Below, piece by piece: positions 33,588-44,406 of a stretch of 64,000 nt of DNA. Position 1 is the first letter of the stretch, and the number at the start of each line of letters is the position of its first letter. Origin of the DNA: Brachypodium distachyon (Eukaryota > Streptophyta > Magnoliopsida > Poales > Poaceae); the NCBI RefSeq assembly GCF_000005505.3, contig NC_016131.3, forward strand, positions 62,171,355-62,235,354, read 5' to 3'. The notes beneath the pieces were generated by a model, which made no database searches, was not told where the DNA came from, and worked only from the letters and a program-made list of their open reading frames with translations. A program made the translations under genes and the position numbers.

Positions 33588-36500
33588 CTAGAACCACTTG
33601 CGGAGTCTTCGAAATTTGTTGTACCTTTTCCTATCTAATCCACTGTCACTAAAGCTACCAGCTGAAACATGATCATGAGCTTCTGAAAATTCCTCCGACC
33701 ATGATTCTAGTGGAATAAGATGGCTATCGTCCTTCGCCTTCCTCTTCTGCTTTTCAATCTGCTTGACATTCTCAGATATTTGGTGCAGTGTCTGATTTAT
33801 CTTTGTGAAACTCCGTTCCATAGGCTCCACGACATGAGAAACAGTGTACTTGACATCATCAACCATCTGAAAGGGTACCATAAAACAAGTGAGACAAATG
33901 GGAAGAGAGATTGACGTGAGAGGTACAGAAAATTCAAGTATCAGAAGCTTACAATTTCACCACTTCCTAACACAACATCACGAACACTCTGAGGAAAACT
34001 CAACCGCCTGTCACTTGAATTTGGGCGAGCAGTTTGCATGATTGTTAAGTTGTCAATCTCTCTTTCTTCTTCAGGATCTGGAGCTCCGAGAGATGCATAA
34101 TCAGACATGACAGCAGCATTGTAAACACTTCTCTCCCCGCGTCTGTACGGCTTAGCTGGAAATACTTTCAAATGAACCACTGCCGCAACCCCCATCTGTC
34201 AAGCAAGGGACACAATTTTGTCGGAATCAACTTAAACAGAAACACTTTTTCTTAAAAAAAATGAGAGCAGAGTAGGATCGTTATCTGCAGTAAATTCCAC
34301 AGGTAATCAAGCACAATGCAAAAATATCCTCAGTTGTGAAGAGAGAAATTGATGTGTACAAAATTTTGCACAAGCAAACAAAATCACAGATGCAAAAAGC
34401 GCATAGTATATACAGCAGTTGTGACTGAAGAAAACTCAAAGCAAACAGGAGCATGTCAATATTGAAAAAGAGATAACTCACATAGACATAACATCCACAT
34501 TTATGAACATGCAACATGAAGGAAAGCTGTGGAGGAACAGTTCACAGTAAAAGATTCATCAATATGCAAAGAAATACAAATTGCTTTCTAGAAATACATG
34601 GGCCCATGCAAACAGTGCAAGGTGCTTAGACGGGGGCTTACGAAAATAAACCAAGCATTTTCTTAAGCACCAGCATTTATTTGTATAGGAGAGGTGCCTA
34701 GTTAGGGATCTGCATAGTGTAAATAAGCACCAGTGCTTAAACAAAAACCGGTTAATTTTTCTAAGCAGTTCTCTAAGCATCTTGCATTGTACATGCCCTT
34801 ACAGAGTGCATACTGCCAGAGATAACTCTTTTGAAAGAAACTACATCGTGAATGACAGAGGAAGCACAAGCATGTAACAACTGGACAAATATTTTAGCAC
34901 ATATTTTGCATGTTCCCATAATGCTACAAAACAGATAGAGGTGACTTCCTGAGAAAACTAAACATGAAATGACCTAAAACAAGGAAAATTAGCACTAAAT
35001 ACTACATGCTGCACCATCTGGATATGAAGTGAAAGAAGCTGAACAAGGGATCCCAGTGAAAAAACCCAAACTAGACACTGCAAAAAAGGTTGATGGATAA
35101 AACATACCTCAAGACATATTATATAATCCTGGATACGTGTTTGTAGTCTTTGTGCCAAGTGTCCTTTAAAAAGCCCAGTTGAAAACAGAAATGCAACAGC
35201 TATACCTTGCCACCATGTCAAAAATACAATAGATTTGAAAGTTAGAAATTTGGACAGGGGCTTAATAGGTTCCAGTTTCTCCTTGGTAGCTGTATAGAAC
35301 TGTATAAGACAGTATAATGCCCATGTCTGACTGAAGTTTAGGACGACAGCCAAATATGGGTACCTGCAAAGGGATTGATAACGCTGTGAGAACTTTGAAA
35401 CTTGAAATATGTTGGTGACTCTCTGATTCAGAATCATGGCAACTATGCATAAAATGATTTGAGTATCTTCATTTTCTAGTAGATATTCAAAAGATCACTG
35501 GAAAAAAAGGCACCAGGCGAACGAAATGACTCCTACCCATATGTCCATGCAAATTTTCCTTCTCCATAGATTCCAAAAAGTTCCAGGAAAATGGCCAAGA
35601 CAGCACAAATAGGCTTGAGTATCATCTACAGAAAAGCATATACTCCAACATCAGAGAAGTTACAATTCAGCAAAAGAGAAAATGTAAAAAAACTTGGGCA
35701 TTGTGAAGACTTACATATTGCACAATCCCAATCTTCACGGCATGGTAAAAGTCTGCACCGAGGTACCAGTTTCTCATAAACCAGTTCAGTGGGAAAGGAT
35801 GTTTCACAATACCATAGTCATAATCAACATCTAGCAGAGGAGAACTCTCACTCGGTGTAAACTGACCCTCCATGAATCTGATGGTACTTTCCTCCCCACC
35901 TGAAACGATGAAAATTCCAATGACATAAACAATATAGGAAAATAAATAAGGAAAAACTCGCATGAAATTAACAATAAAAAAATAAGGAAAGCTGAGGGCA
36001 TTGCAGGCTAAAAAACTAGATTTTTGGCATATTAACCCTCACTCCAATTTAACAGGCCCTATGCACTAACCAAATGAAAGCAACAGGCAGGATAAGGTGC
36101 TTCATCAACATTCTAATGAAACTTCACGATATGTAAGTCTGTCAGAAAAGCATAAAAAACAATATCAACTCAAATGATATTCAAATTTTCAACTGAATTT
36201 CTCTTTGTGATTTGTATTACCAGATATTCTTTTTTGAACCTGTATACTATTATCAGAAGAAGAGATATACATTAAACAAGTAATGATTAAGATAACTAAC
36301 CACTTAAAAATCACAACAGTGTATGAATGACTTCCAACTATTGAAAAGAGACAGTTTCACATAGGATGAACCAACTGGAAAACAAATACCTACCTAAACA
36401 TGCTATCAAATATCTCTCAAAGCAATACATTGCGAATGCCTCATAACAGTCCCGCATCAGCTCACAGATGAATGCAACCTTTGAATTCAGTAACGAGAAG

Positions 36501-37391
36501 AACTGCAAAACGTAAGAAAGATTATCCTGTTGACATTGAAGGAAACAAAACCATGGACGAAGTATACAGAAAAATCAAGGTTGTCAACGAAAAAAGGAGG
36601 TAGAGAAAAGGAACAGAAGAAATTACAGGTGATTATTCGAATATGTAAAGATTGTTCTAGACTTACTAGATTTCAAACACTTACTCGCCATACTTAAAAT
36701 AGTGAATAGTAAGTATATAACAATGCGATCAGAGATGTTTTTTTAACAATCTACACATGAATGAAGATCAGACAAGAATAGCAAAGTACTCATTAGAGGC
36801 TCACAAACATAGTAAGATAATTAACACAATACTTTGTGCTGCCCATTTCCAAAACATCAAATGTTCATATGCTCATCCCAAGTATCAACATTGTGACATC
36901 TACGCTAAACTAATAAGTGCAATAGCAGCTCATTGTAAAGACTGGATCTACTTACTGACTGCACAGCATACACTGGAACCATCATAATGAGGCCAATCAA
37001 AAACTTCTGCTCCTGCAATGGGCAAAGTAATCAACTGAATTAAAAAGTATGACAATTGAAAAGAACAGGATGTATAGTTGAAAACTTAGAACAAATCCAG
37101 CTCATTTGATAAATAACCGTTCATACCAAAAATATATTCTTCTAATAAACCAAATAAATTCTGAAAGTAAACTACCTCAGGTTGATGGTATGCGCAGAGA
37201 TGCTCGAAAGTTAGAAACAAGGACAGAACGAGTGCAACAGTCACAGACGTTCCTGCACTAAAAATTGGCCAGCTCGGTAATGACTTTGACACTGAAATAA
37301 AGCCAGGAGAAAACATTTTCCCTGATCGACCCAAACAACTGCTCACGTGGATCAGCACCAAAATGAAGCGGAACATGTTTTTAAGCACCAT
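33588..37391 (-). CDS. LAZ1/TMEM184-type multi-pass membrane protein (DUF300, OST-alpha-like)
   Basis: Eight exons on the minus strand give 477 aa: 37391-37176, 37012-36956, 36502-36394, 35899-35715, 35625-35537, 35363-35108, 34195-33953 and 33866-33588. All borders are GT-AG and all phases agree. The protein has a signal-like N terminus and about seven hydrophobic segments. DUF300 signatures include LTFEHLCAYHQPEEQKFLIG, CELMRDCYEAFAMYCFERYL, NWYLGADFYHAVKIGIVQYM, VFLTWWQGIAVAFL and VVHLKVFPAKPY. The cytosolic tail has a coiled-coil-like INQTLHQISENVKQIEKQKR stretch. Arabidopsis LAZ1 and its homologs sit in tonoplast or plasma membrane and affect cell death and brassinosteroid signalling. 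That role is known for the family and only inferred here. Intron 6 carries a MITE. A hAT-like insertion lies 1.7 kb upstream. Confidence 0.93.
34600..34798. mobile_element. MITE in intron 6 of the LAZ1-like gene
   Basis: Left end GGGCCCATGCAAACAGTGCA then AGGTGCTTAGA; the complement of the right end is GGGCATGTACAATGCAAGAT then GCTTAGA. About 30 bp of inverted repeat matches. The type GGGC..GTGCA.GATGCTTAGA is a familiar grass MITE terminus; superfamily and target duplication are unclear. Confidence 0.7.
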
Positions 37392-37705
37392 ACTGCCAAA
37401 AACTGCAGTGTCAGGGATTGTTTTTGTATATCTGACGTCTTTAGCTGAAATTCTGGCTCTGTTCGTCTACAAGCTAGAAAATTCCAGGATTCCCAAACTG
37501 AGTAAATCTTCTTTTGGGCTTCTTTAATACACTCAGACTCTTTGTAGTCTTCTGCAATACTTTGCTGTGGTGCATACTGGTCCTTCCCTATAAACTAAAA
37601 ATAGAATAAAAATGATTGTAAGATGCACAAATTTTATTTTGTTTTTAAGATATAGTGAAAAAAAAAGGATAAAATGGAAGCATAAAAGATAAAGGAACAT
37701 ATATA

Positions 37706-37947
37706 CTCCCTCCATTCCTTAAAGATTGGCATATTAGTTTTCATTAAGACAAGCCTTTGACCACAAATTACTATGTCCAGGTGTGGTTTATATGACATGA
37801 AATTAGTATCGCTAGATTCGTTATCAAAAGTACTTTCATGATACTTGTGGTTTCATGTCATATAAACCACACTTTAACATAGTAATTTGTGGTCAAAGTC
37901 TTGTCTTAATGAAAGCTAATATGCCAATCTTTAAGAAATGGAGGGAG
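37706..37947. mobile_element. Stowaway MITE forming a long near-perfect hairpin
   Basis: The 242-bp element between TA dinucleotides has arms of about 95 bp. CTCCCTCCATTCCTTAAAGA and the sequence up to TTTATATGACATGAAA are mirrored by the right half ending AATGGAGGGAG. It lies about 315 bp upstream of the LAZ1-like ATG, in the leader or promoter region. Confidence 0.92.
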
Positions 37948-37960
37948 TAACTTATAAGTA

Positions 37961-38053
37961 CTCCCTCCGATCCATAAAAAGTGTCGCCCATTTTGTACTA
38001 AGTTAGTACAATTTTGTACTAAGTGGCCGACACTTTTTATGGATCGGATGGAA
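37961..38053. mobile_element. Stowaway MITE next to the previous one
   Basis: Ends CTCCCTCCGATCCATAAAAA and the complement of TTTTTATGGATCGGATGGAA, flanked by TA. Only 13 bp separate it from the preceding element. The inside repeats TTTTGTACTAAGT. Confidence 0.9.
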
Positions 38054-39515
38054 TATTAAATATTCAACACATGTTCAACATGTAATTATGGAAGATAAAA
38101 CACAAGACCACATAAATTGTGAACATCTAAGACATTCTTAGAGGCTCGTCTCTGATAATTACACTATCAAAGGCGGCACGGCATAACAGCATGTTTTAGA
38201 TGCACATCTCCACTATCCGAAAATTGGCCATAGTGAACAATAATTTTCTTCTTTTCAGCATCATTCTCCCATTGATTCAGTAAGGGTAACAAGTAGGGCA
38301 AGGAAAAACAGCACATCAATTACTCTGTGAACCAACAAAATTCTTCCTCATATCTTCTAAATATTCGTAAGAATTTCAACACAGATTCAGTATTTCTGAT
38401 ACCAAATTTATTTACTTATGAGGTGGTAAAGAAAAAAAATGTCCATAATCGAATCATTTCCATCGTAGCGAAGCAAGATTATGAAAGGAAATTTGTCTCA
38501 AAAGAAATTTTGAAAGGTAACTGGTACAGAATTCCACAAAACATACCCTCTACTTTTTTTCTGTTCAAGGCTATTATCGCCAATTATGAAGAGTAAATAT
38601 AGTCAATGTCTGTCCTACTGCTACAGAAATAGGCCATCACTCCAGCAATCAAGAGAACTCCTTTGCAGTTCAGTGATGGTTCCACAAGGTTGCGAACAAA
38701 AACACCTATGTTTGAGACTCCATTCTGTCTTAATTTTGAATATGGGGAAGAATAACTTTTATCCCCCCACATGTAAAAGAAAAGGTCTGGCAATCAAGCA
38801 AAATATAAAAGCACTCCAGTCATTGTAGCCGAAACCCCTACACCTCCAGTTCTACCCTTACGACACCCTAACTCTTCATAGAGATGTATCCCCAGAAGTA
38901 TGTTTCAATTCCACCGTTGCAAGATCAAAAGGTGCAAATCCCTCATACAAGCTCGCAAAGACAATGTTGGGCGCTCAACAATTACCTCCTTGGCTCCTCG
39001 ATGTCTTGAGTTTCAGAAAAAACAGAGAACATGCGGCCGTTTACACGATATGGTACCATACATGGGCGGAGGACCCAGTAGGGCAAGGTAGGGCGGCTGC
39101 CCTACCTTGATTTTTGCCTCAGGTACGGATTGGGGAAGATTATGAAACGGGGAGCTAAAGGGCGGAATCCGTAAGTGGTGTGATGGAAGGAGAAACGGTC
39201 GGGAGCGAGAGAATCGAAGGGGAGATCAACCTGCGGTGGAGGCGCTCGCGCGAGGAGGAAGACGATGGGCGCTCGGCAGCGTGATGGGTGGCGGCGCTCG
39301 GCCGAGGAGGAAGAAGATCCAGGAGCGAGGGGACTGGGTCGCTCGGCAGAGGGAGGGAGGGATAGATGTGGGTCCCACGTTTGGCTGGCCCACTTGTCAG
39401 CCTCACAAAGCAGTTGACTTAAGTCACTGAATACTTGCCGGGGTACAGTAGCCAACTACTGGCGAGGCAGAGGGGCACAGGGAGGAAGCAGTAAACGAGC
39501 TCGATCACACAGTTA

Positions 39516-39570
39516 CTCCCTCCGTGGCTCCGTTCCGTAATTTGAGACAAGAATCATGTAACGGATGGAG
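39516..39570. mobile_element. Deleted Stowaway MITE, 55 bp
   Basis: CTCCCTCCGTGGCTCCGTTCC, TTTGAGACAAGAATCATG and ACGGATGGAG are the two ends of a Stowaway element joined with most of the middle missing; TA flanks it. Confidence 0.7.
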
Positions 39571-39679
39571 TACATCTGTAAATGTAGTAAATTAACAGTT
39601 TAGTTCATAACATGAACGTGGTTCAAAAACATCACTTAAGCGCGCAAAAGCTCTCATCGGTCGGAAAACGGATCGCTTA

Positions 39680-39878
39680 GACCTTATTTGGTTGGATTTA
39701 AAACCGCTTTTTGACTTTTGGTTTTTAAGTCACAAAAGTATCTATTTAGATGCTTTCAGCTTTGGTTTTTCACATTTTACTTAATATTTTTAGATGATGG
39801 TACAAGTAAAAACCAAATCAAAATCACCTAAAGAACAGAAGAAGAAAAAAACAGTTTTAAACCCAACTAAACAGGGCC
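39680..39878. mobile_element. Tourist-like MITE
   Basis: A perfect TTA target duplication (39677-39679 and 39879-39881) flanks 199 bp. Ends GACCTTATTTGGTTGGATTT and the complement GGCCCTGTTTAGTTGGGTTT are inverted repeats. Non-coding. Confidence 0.82.
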
Positions 39879-41395
39879 TTAGGCCCTAAGCGACTACTTC
39901 AGAGCTCATAAGGCTCGTTAGCACAATTCTCAGCCGCAGGGACGGTTTCTCTCTCTTCCGCCTGATTCCCTCCAAGAATACCTCCAATTTTTCCAATTCA
40001 CCCTTTTCCTCCAAGGATTCCGTCAATTTGGGCGAGCAACAGAATCCGGCCAATTTCTCCTATTCCCTTGGACTCCCACCAAATATCCCCCCAATTTCTC
40101 CTGGGCGAGCAACAGTGTCTCTCGAATTCTCCAATTCCTCTTGATTTTCTCCAAGAATTCCGCCAACTTCTCAGAAACAGAGTATGTACGGAACGCTTAA
40201 GATTCAATTCCTCTCAGCGGTGCCTCACCGCTTGCTTAGCGCTTTTTTCAACCTTGGTTCACAAACTTGTTAAACGCAAGAACAATGTATTAAACTGGGA
40301 TTAGTGATACTTTTTAAGAAATACATGATAGACGAAAGAATGACAAACTCATGTTAGGTACTATAACCATTGCATCAAATTATTAGCTATTCGAATTAAT
40401 TCTAAGACAAATTATTAAATCTTGTTAGATGCACATTTGTTTGCGCGAATTTGTATTTGCATCTCTGTATAAAATAAATTTACAAAGTTTCAACTAATTT
40501 AACTCTGGATCAATAGAGACAACGCTGGCGATGACTTGTCAAGCTACGCATTTGGACCGGGTCCGAGAAAAATGTCATAGGAGACAAGGACGACTGGTCA
40601 ATTGTTGCGTACTTCGACGGCGATGCCCACGTGAGGCGGTGCATGTGCATTCCAACGTGACTTTGCACAATCGACGGCGATATGGCCAACAAAGACCGGC
40701 TCTTCAAGACACCCAACTTCCCGTACTATAGTTATTTTGGCTATCTAGTGTTGATGTCCATGTACGATTGCTCGCTGATGTCTTAACTGTCGTTCCTTTA
40801 ATCATATTTCTTGCTTAATGAAAGTTGATATAGAAACGTTGTAGAAAAAGAAAGTTGATATAAAAATCATCTTACTTGATAACAGTAGATGTGATAATCA
40901 TGCTCAGGCGGTGTATTTTTCTTTTAGTGAGTTCTGATTTTGACAGACCATGTTTCAGATCTTGTAATTTTTGTTGATAAGATAGCAAATCTCTCGAAGT
41001 AGGCGTTGTTTATTATGCAAAATATCTACTTGATATTTTTAGATCGGTAAGTATGAAAGTATCTTTGGAAGTAAAAATAACTATATATTTACTCATAAAA
41101 AATTAAGTTCAAGAATTATTTGCATCAGAATAATAGCCATATATTCTATGTTGTAGATATTTTTTATTACAGTCATTTGATTATGGTCGATTTGACATAT
41201 AATATGAGGAAAATTTATATTTAACATAAATATCAGTAGACTATATATCATAAGATATACAAGATAAAAATCCATCCTAAAATGTGGACAGTCAATTTTA
41301 TTAAAATATATTTTGCAAACCTAGAAAAATAGTAAATGTGAGAAATTCGCCCTACCTCAAAAAGATGTTCTCATCCACCGATGGTACCATACATG

Positions 41396-42260
41396 TAAAG
41401 CAACAACAAAGTAGCATATGATCCAACCGCTCTTCTCAACAACCGGTCCAGAGCTGAGCCACCAACCAATTTAGCCACAACACAAATTAGGAAACGGCGC
41501 AAAGCATACACAAATCAATGGTCTAATTGGACAACTGCCGAGATCCAACCAATTCGCAATGTAGCGACAGACCCACTAATAACAGTAGCAATAGCAATAG
41601 CACAGTCCAAACATTCAAGCGAACTAGTTAATTGAGTCATTTGCGCGATAGAAGCAATTATTACTAGTAAGCAAAAAAGAAAACGAAATACTCCGTAGTT
41701 GAACCGAGTAAAAGTCAAGCAATCGGAGCCACCCAAAACTACATCACCCACCGCACCTCGCGATTTAAACCTCACTACAACGGCGTAGAGCAGCCAACAT
41801 TGACGAGAACTGGAGATTCGTTCCGCCTTCACCGCCGCACATATCATCTACTCGGAGCCCAAACCTACTGCAACACCAATTTCTTCTTCAAGGAAAAAAC
41901 GCAACAACTACTGCTGCTGCTGCTAGCGCATCTATCAAATCAACCACCTACAGACGGGTCAAACTGGATCGGGAATTGCACTATGATGAGGGATTAAGCA
42001 GGCGGGCACCTTCAAATCGGATGGGAGCGAGCAGATCGTGCCTGGGTGGCTAGGCCCTCGGTTGCAGAGAAGAGTCCTCGGCTCCCGCTTCCGCTTCGCT
42101 TCTGACGAGACGAGGGACGAGAGACGAGAAGTTTTTTTGTTTTTTGTTCGAAGAAATCTGGGTTGGCCTCGGACGACGGGATGGGAGCGGAGAGCGACGG
42201 GGCCTTCTTCCGTTTGCTGCACGCCTCCACCGCTGTTTGTATCTGCCGGGATGCCCCACC
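41396..42260 (-). other. Possible 5'-UTR exon or promoter region of the LAZ1-like gene
   Basis: On the minus strand, 42,200 to 42,010 reads like a plant 5' leader: CT/GA-rich with AACAAAAAAACTTCTCGTCTC, then TTTGAAG followed by GTGCCC, which could be a donor. The LAZ1-like ATG at 37,391 is preceded by TTTTTGGCAG, which could be the matching acceptor. If so, the hAT-like element lies in a 5'-UTR intron. No conserved protein is encoded; the open frames here differ in every phase. Confidence 0.25.
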
Positions 42261-42618
42261 TGTCAGTAGAGATAACAGGTGACGGAGCAGGTGTTGCTAG
42301 TTATTTATTGTTATTTTTGTGGTGGTGGGCTGGGCACGGAACAGATGGTGTGGAACCGTGGATTCCTTCTCTGCGGGTGTGCGGAAATAAAGAAGCGGTG
42401 CTGCCGTGTGTATACGGCCACGTCATGGCCCACCCGCGCAGCCTCTGGAGAGTAGACCCGGAATTGGATCGGGCCGATCTCAATTTTTGTTTTTACTCTG
42501 TTTCAACTATTTTAATCTCAGATGCATTTATAATTTTCAGATTAATAAGTTATACGCTCCTTTTCACATTACTTAATATAGAGTTAATATGCGGTTTCAA
42601 TTCCTCAGATGTCACATA

Positions 42619-42741
42619 CTCTCTCCATCCAACAAAAGGTGTCTCAAGTTTGTCAAAATTTAAATGTATCTAGACATGACTTAGTATATAGATGCATTCA
42701 AATTTAGTCAAAGTTAAGACATTTTTTGTTGGACGGAGGAA
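42619..42741. mobile_element. Stowaway MITE
   Basis: Ends CTCTCTCCATCCAACAAAAG and the complement of TTTTTGTTGGACGGAGGAA, near TA. The core TTTAAATGTATCTAGACATG matches the 22.7-kb element, so the two belong to one subfamily. Confidence 0.85.
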
Positions 42742-43592
42742 TACTATTCCTTCAGGAAAAAAATCACATAGTACTAAGTTTATTATTCAATGTCTTTTTC
42801 TACATAATTATTTCCTCCTCCAATATGTAAAGCATATGACCTTTTGTTGACGGTCAACTTTCTTTATGTTTGTCCAACTTTATAACAAAGATATCAACAT
42901 TTGCGGGAACAGAAGACATAACTAATTTATTGGGAATATATTTTCATAATATCTCGGTTTTGACATTGTATATGTTGACATTTTTTTGCTATATAATCTT
43001 GGTCAAATTTTACAAAGTTTGGCCGTCAACCAAAGTTTCAACAATTTGTTTCGTTGTGACTCGGCATGATATGTGCACGCGAGGAATGGAAATCTCACAA
43101 TGTTTGGTATGCAAACGCGGTTCCACGAACGGCCCACTTCTATTTCAAATCTCGGATCCCCTAGTATTCAAAATTTGAGCAATTCTCATGGTACAGCATC
43201 CAAAAGAGTCAGGAATATTTGATAACACGGGAAAATATTCTAGAAATTAAAGGGTCTTGCATTCGCTAAATTTGTCGGTTTTGCATAGGCTTTGGAAGAT
43301 TCAAAATGATCTGACTTACCAGGAATCGCTATAAGATCCCATCGAACCAATTTATGGGGAATCCTTTGCTTCATACCAAACCACCCTTAATGTTTTATTT
43401 TTATCTAAAAAGATGTTCTATGTTGGATTCCAGATTTTTTTACAGTATTTTAAAAATTAGACAATATATCTACAACTTAAAAAATCTAGTACATGTTGGA
43501 AAGCTCTACAAATCTGGTTGATTTTATGTGAAAATCCTTTGAAAGATAGCCCGCACAAAAAAAAAATACAAATGTTACGCTCTAAAATACTA

Positions 43593-43709
43593 GTCCCTCC
43601 GAGGCTCCGATCCTAAATTGTTGTTGAAATATTACATGTATTTAGACGTTTTTACATTCATATTTTGACAAATTTAAGTCAAAAATATAGGATCAGACAT
43701 CAGAGGGAG
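43593..43709. mobile_element. Stowaway MITE
   Basis: GTCCCTCCGAGGCTCCGATCC at the left and AGGATCAGACATCAGAGGGAG at the right are inverted, TA-flanked ends; the core is ATTACATGTATTTAGACGTT. Confidence 0.8.
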
Positions 43710-44406
43710 TATCGATTAGTGGCAATATCGATTAGTGGCAAACTACCGACAGACACGGATTATATTGTTTGTTTTTCTGTACAGCTCCCAAATAAAACAA
43801 TTTCCCAGAAATTTTGTAAATCCATAGTATACTCCCACATCTACATGCCAGAATATTTGAAGGAACTTATGAATATAAATTTAGAAATAATATCCCCCTG
43901 TGACCTCCGTTCCAAAATGTAAGACGCCTTGGTCGGCCATTTTATATTCCCAAAATATCTTAATGTGCTACAATTTGGACGAAAGGTACTCCTAAGTAAA
44001 CGTGAGCACGAAGTGGGCAAACAGAAGCTCGTCAACTCCTCGTTCTTCCATTACCACTATTTTCGGTTGCATGATAACAGAATACCCATACTGTGAAATC
44101 GAAAAACAGAAACGGAGGGGTGTCTTCTGAGGAAAATAATTGAAGTGAAAATCCACAATCACAGTACATGAATTTTAACCAACGGATCCAGAAGGTAAAA
44201 TTTAAATAATAATTGGAGAAAACAAGACCGGCTGCAGGACATGATAGTACTCAAGCTCAATGTCTTAGGCGATACAAGTACATACTCTTAATACTGGAGT
44301 ATACTCATTGCACAGTTCCTAACGTTCCAATAGAACTTGAGATGCATTGAGCTTAACAAATACGCAGACACAAGCTCACGCCAGAACCTGCACCGGTGCA
44401 ATGCAT

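Larger units (their letters stand above)
39061..41383. mobile_element. hAT-like insertion, 2.3 kb, non-coding
   Basis: A 15-bp direct repeat ATGGTACCATACATG occurs at 39,050-39,064 and 41,381-41,395. Read as a hAT insertion, the 8-bp target duplication is GTACCATA (39053-39060 and 41384-41391). The ends are then CATGGGCGGAGGACC and, complementing the right, CATCGGTGGATGAGAAC. Sub-terminal GGTAGGGCG occurs on both sides. The left end resembles the CAGGGGCGGA terminus of the 4.3-kb MITE. No transposase frame is found. A short Stowaway (39,516-39,570) and a Tourist-like MITE (39,680-39,878) lie inside. It sits in the 5' region of the LAZ1-like gene. Confidence 0.62.
42261..44405. other. Intergenic with MITEs, no gene seen
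   Basis: A 211-codon plus-strand frame crosses this stretch but has no recognisable domain and runs into a Stowaway element. A lone Stowaway-like end (ACCTCCGTTCCAAAATGTAA) occurs at about 43,903. Two complete MITEs are listed separately. Confidence 0.55.

Noticed and set aside
42038..42673. 211-codon plus-strand frame
   Set aside because: It runs through a presumed leader region and into a Stowaway MITE and has no recognisable protein features.
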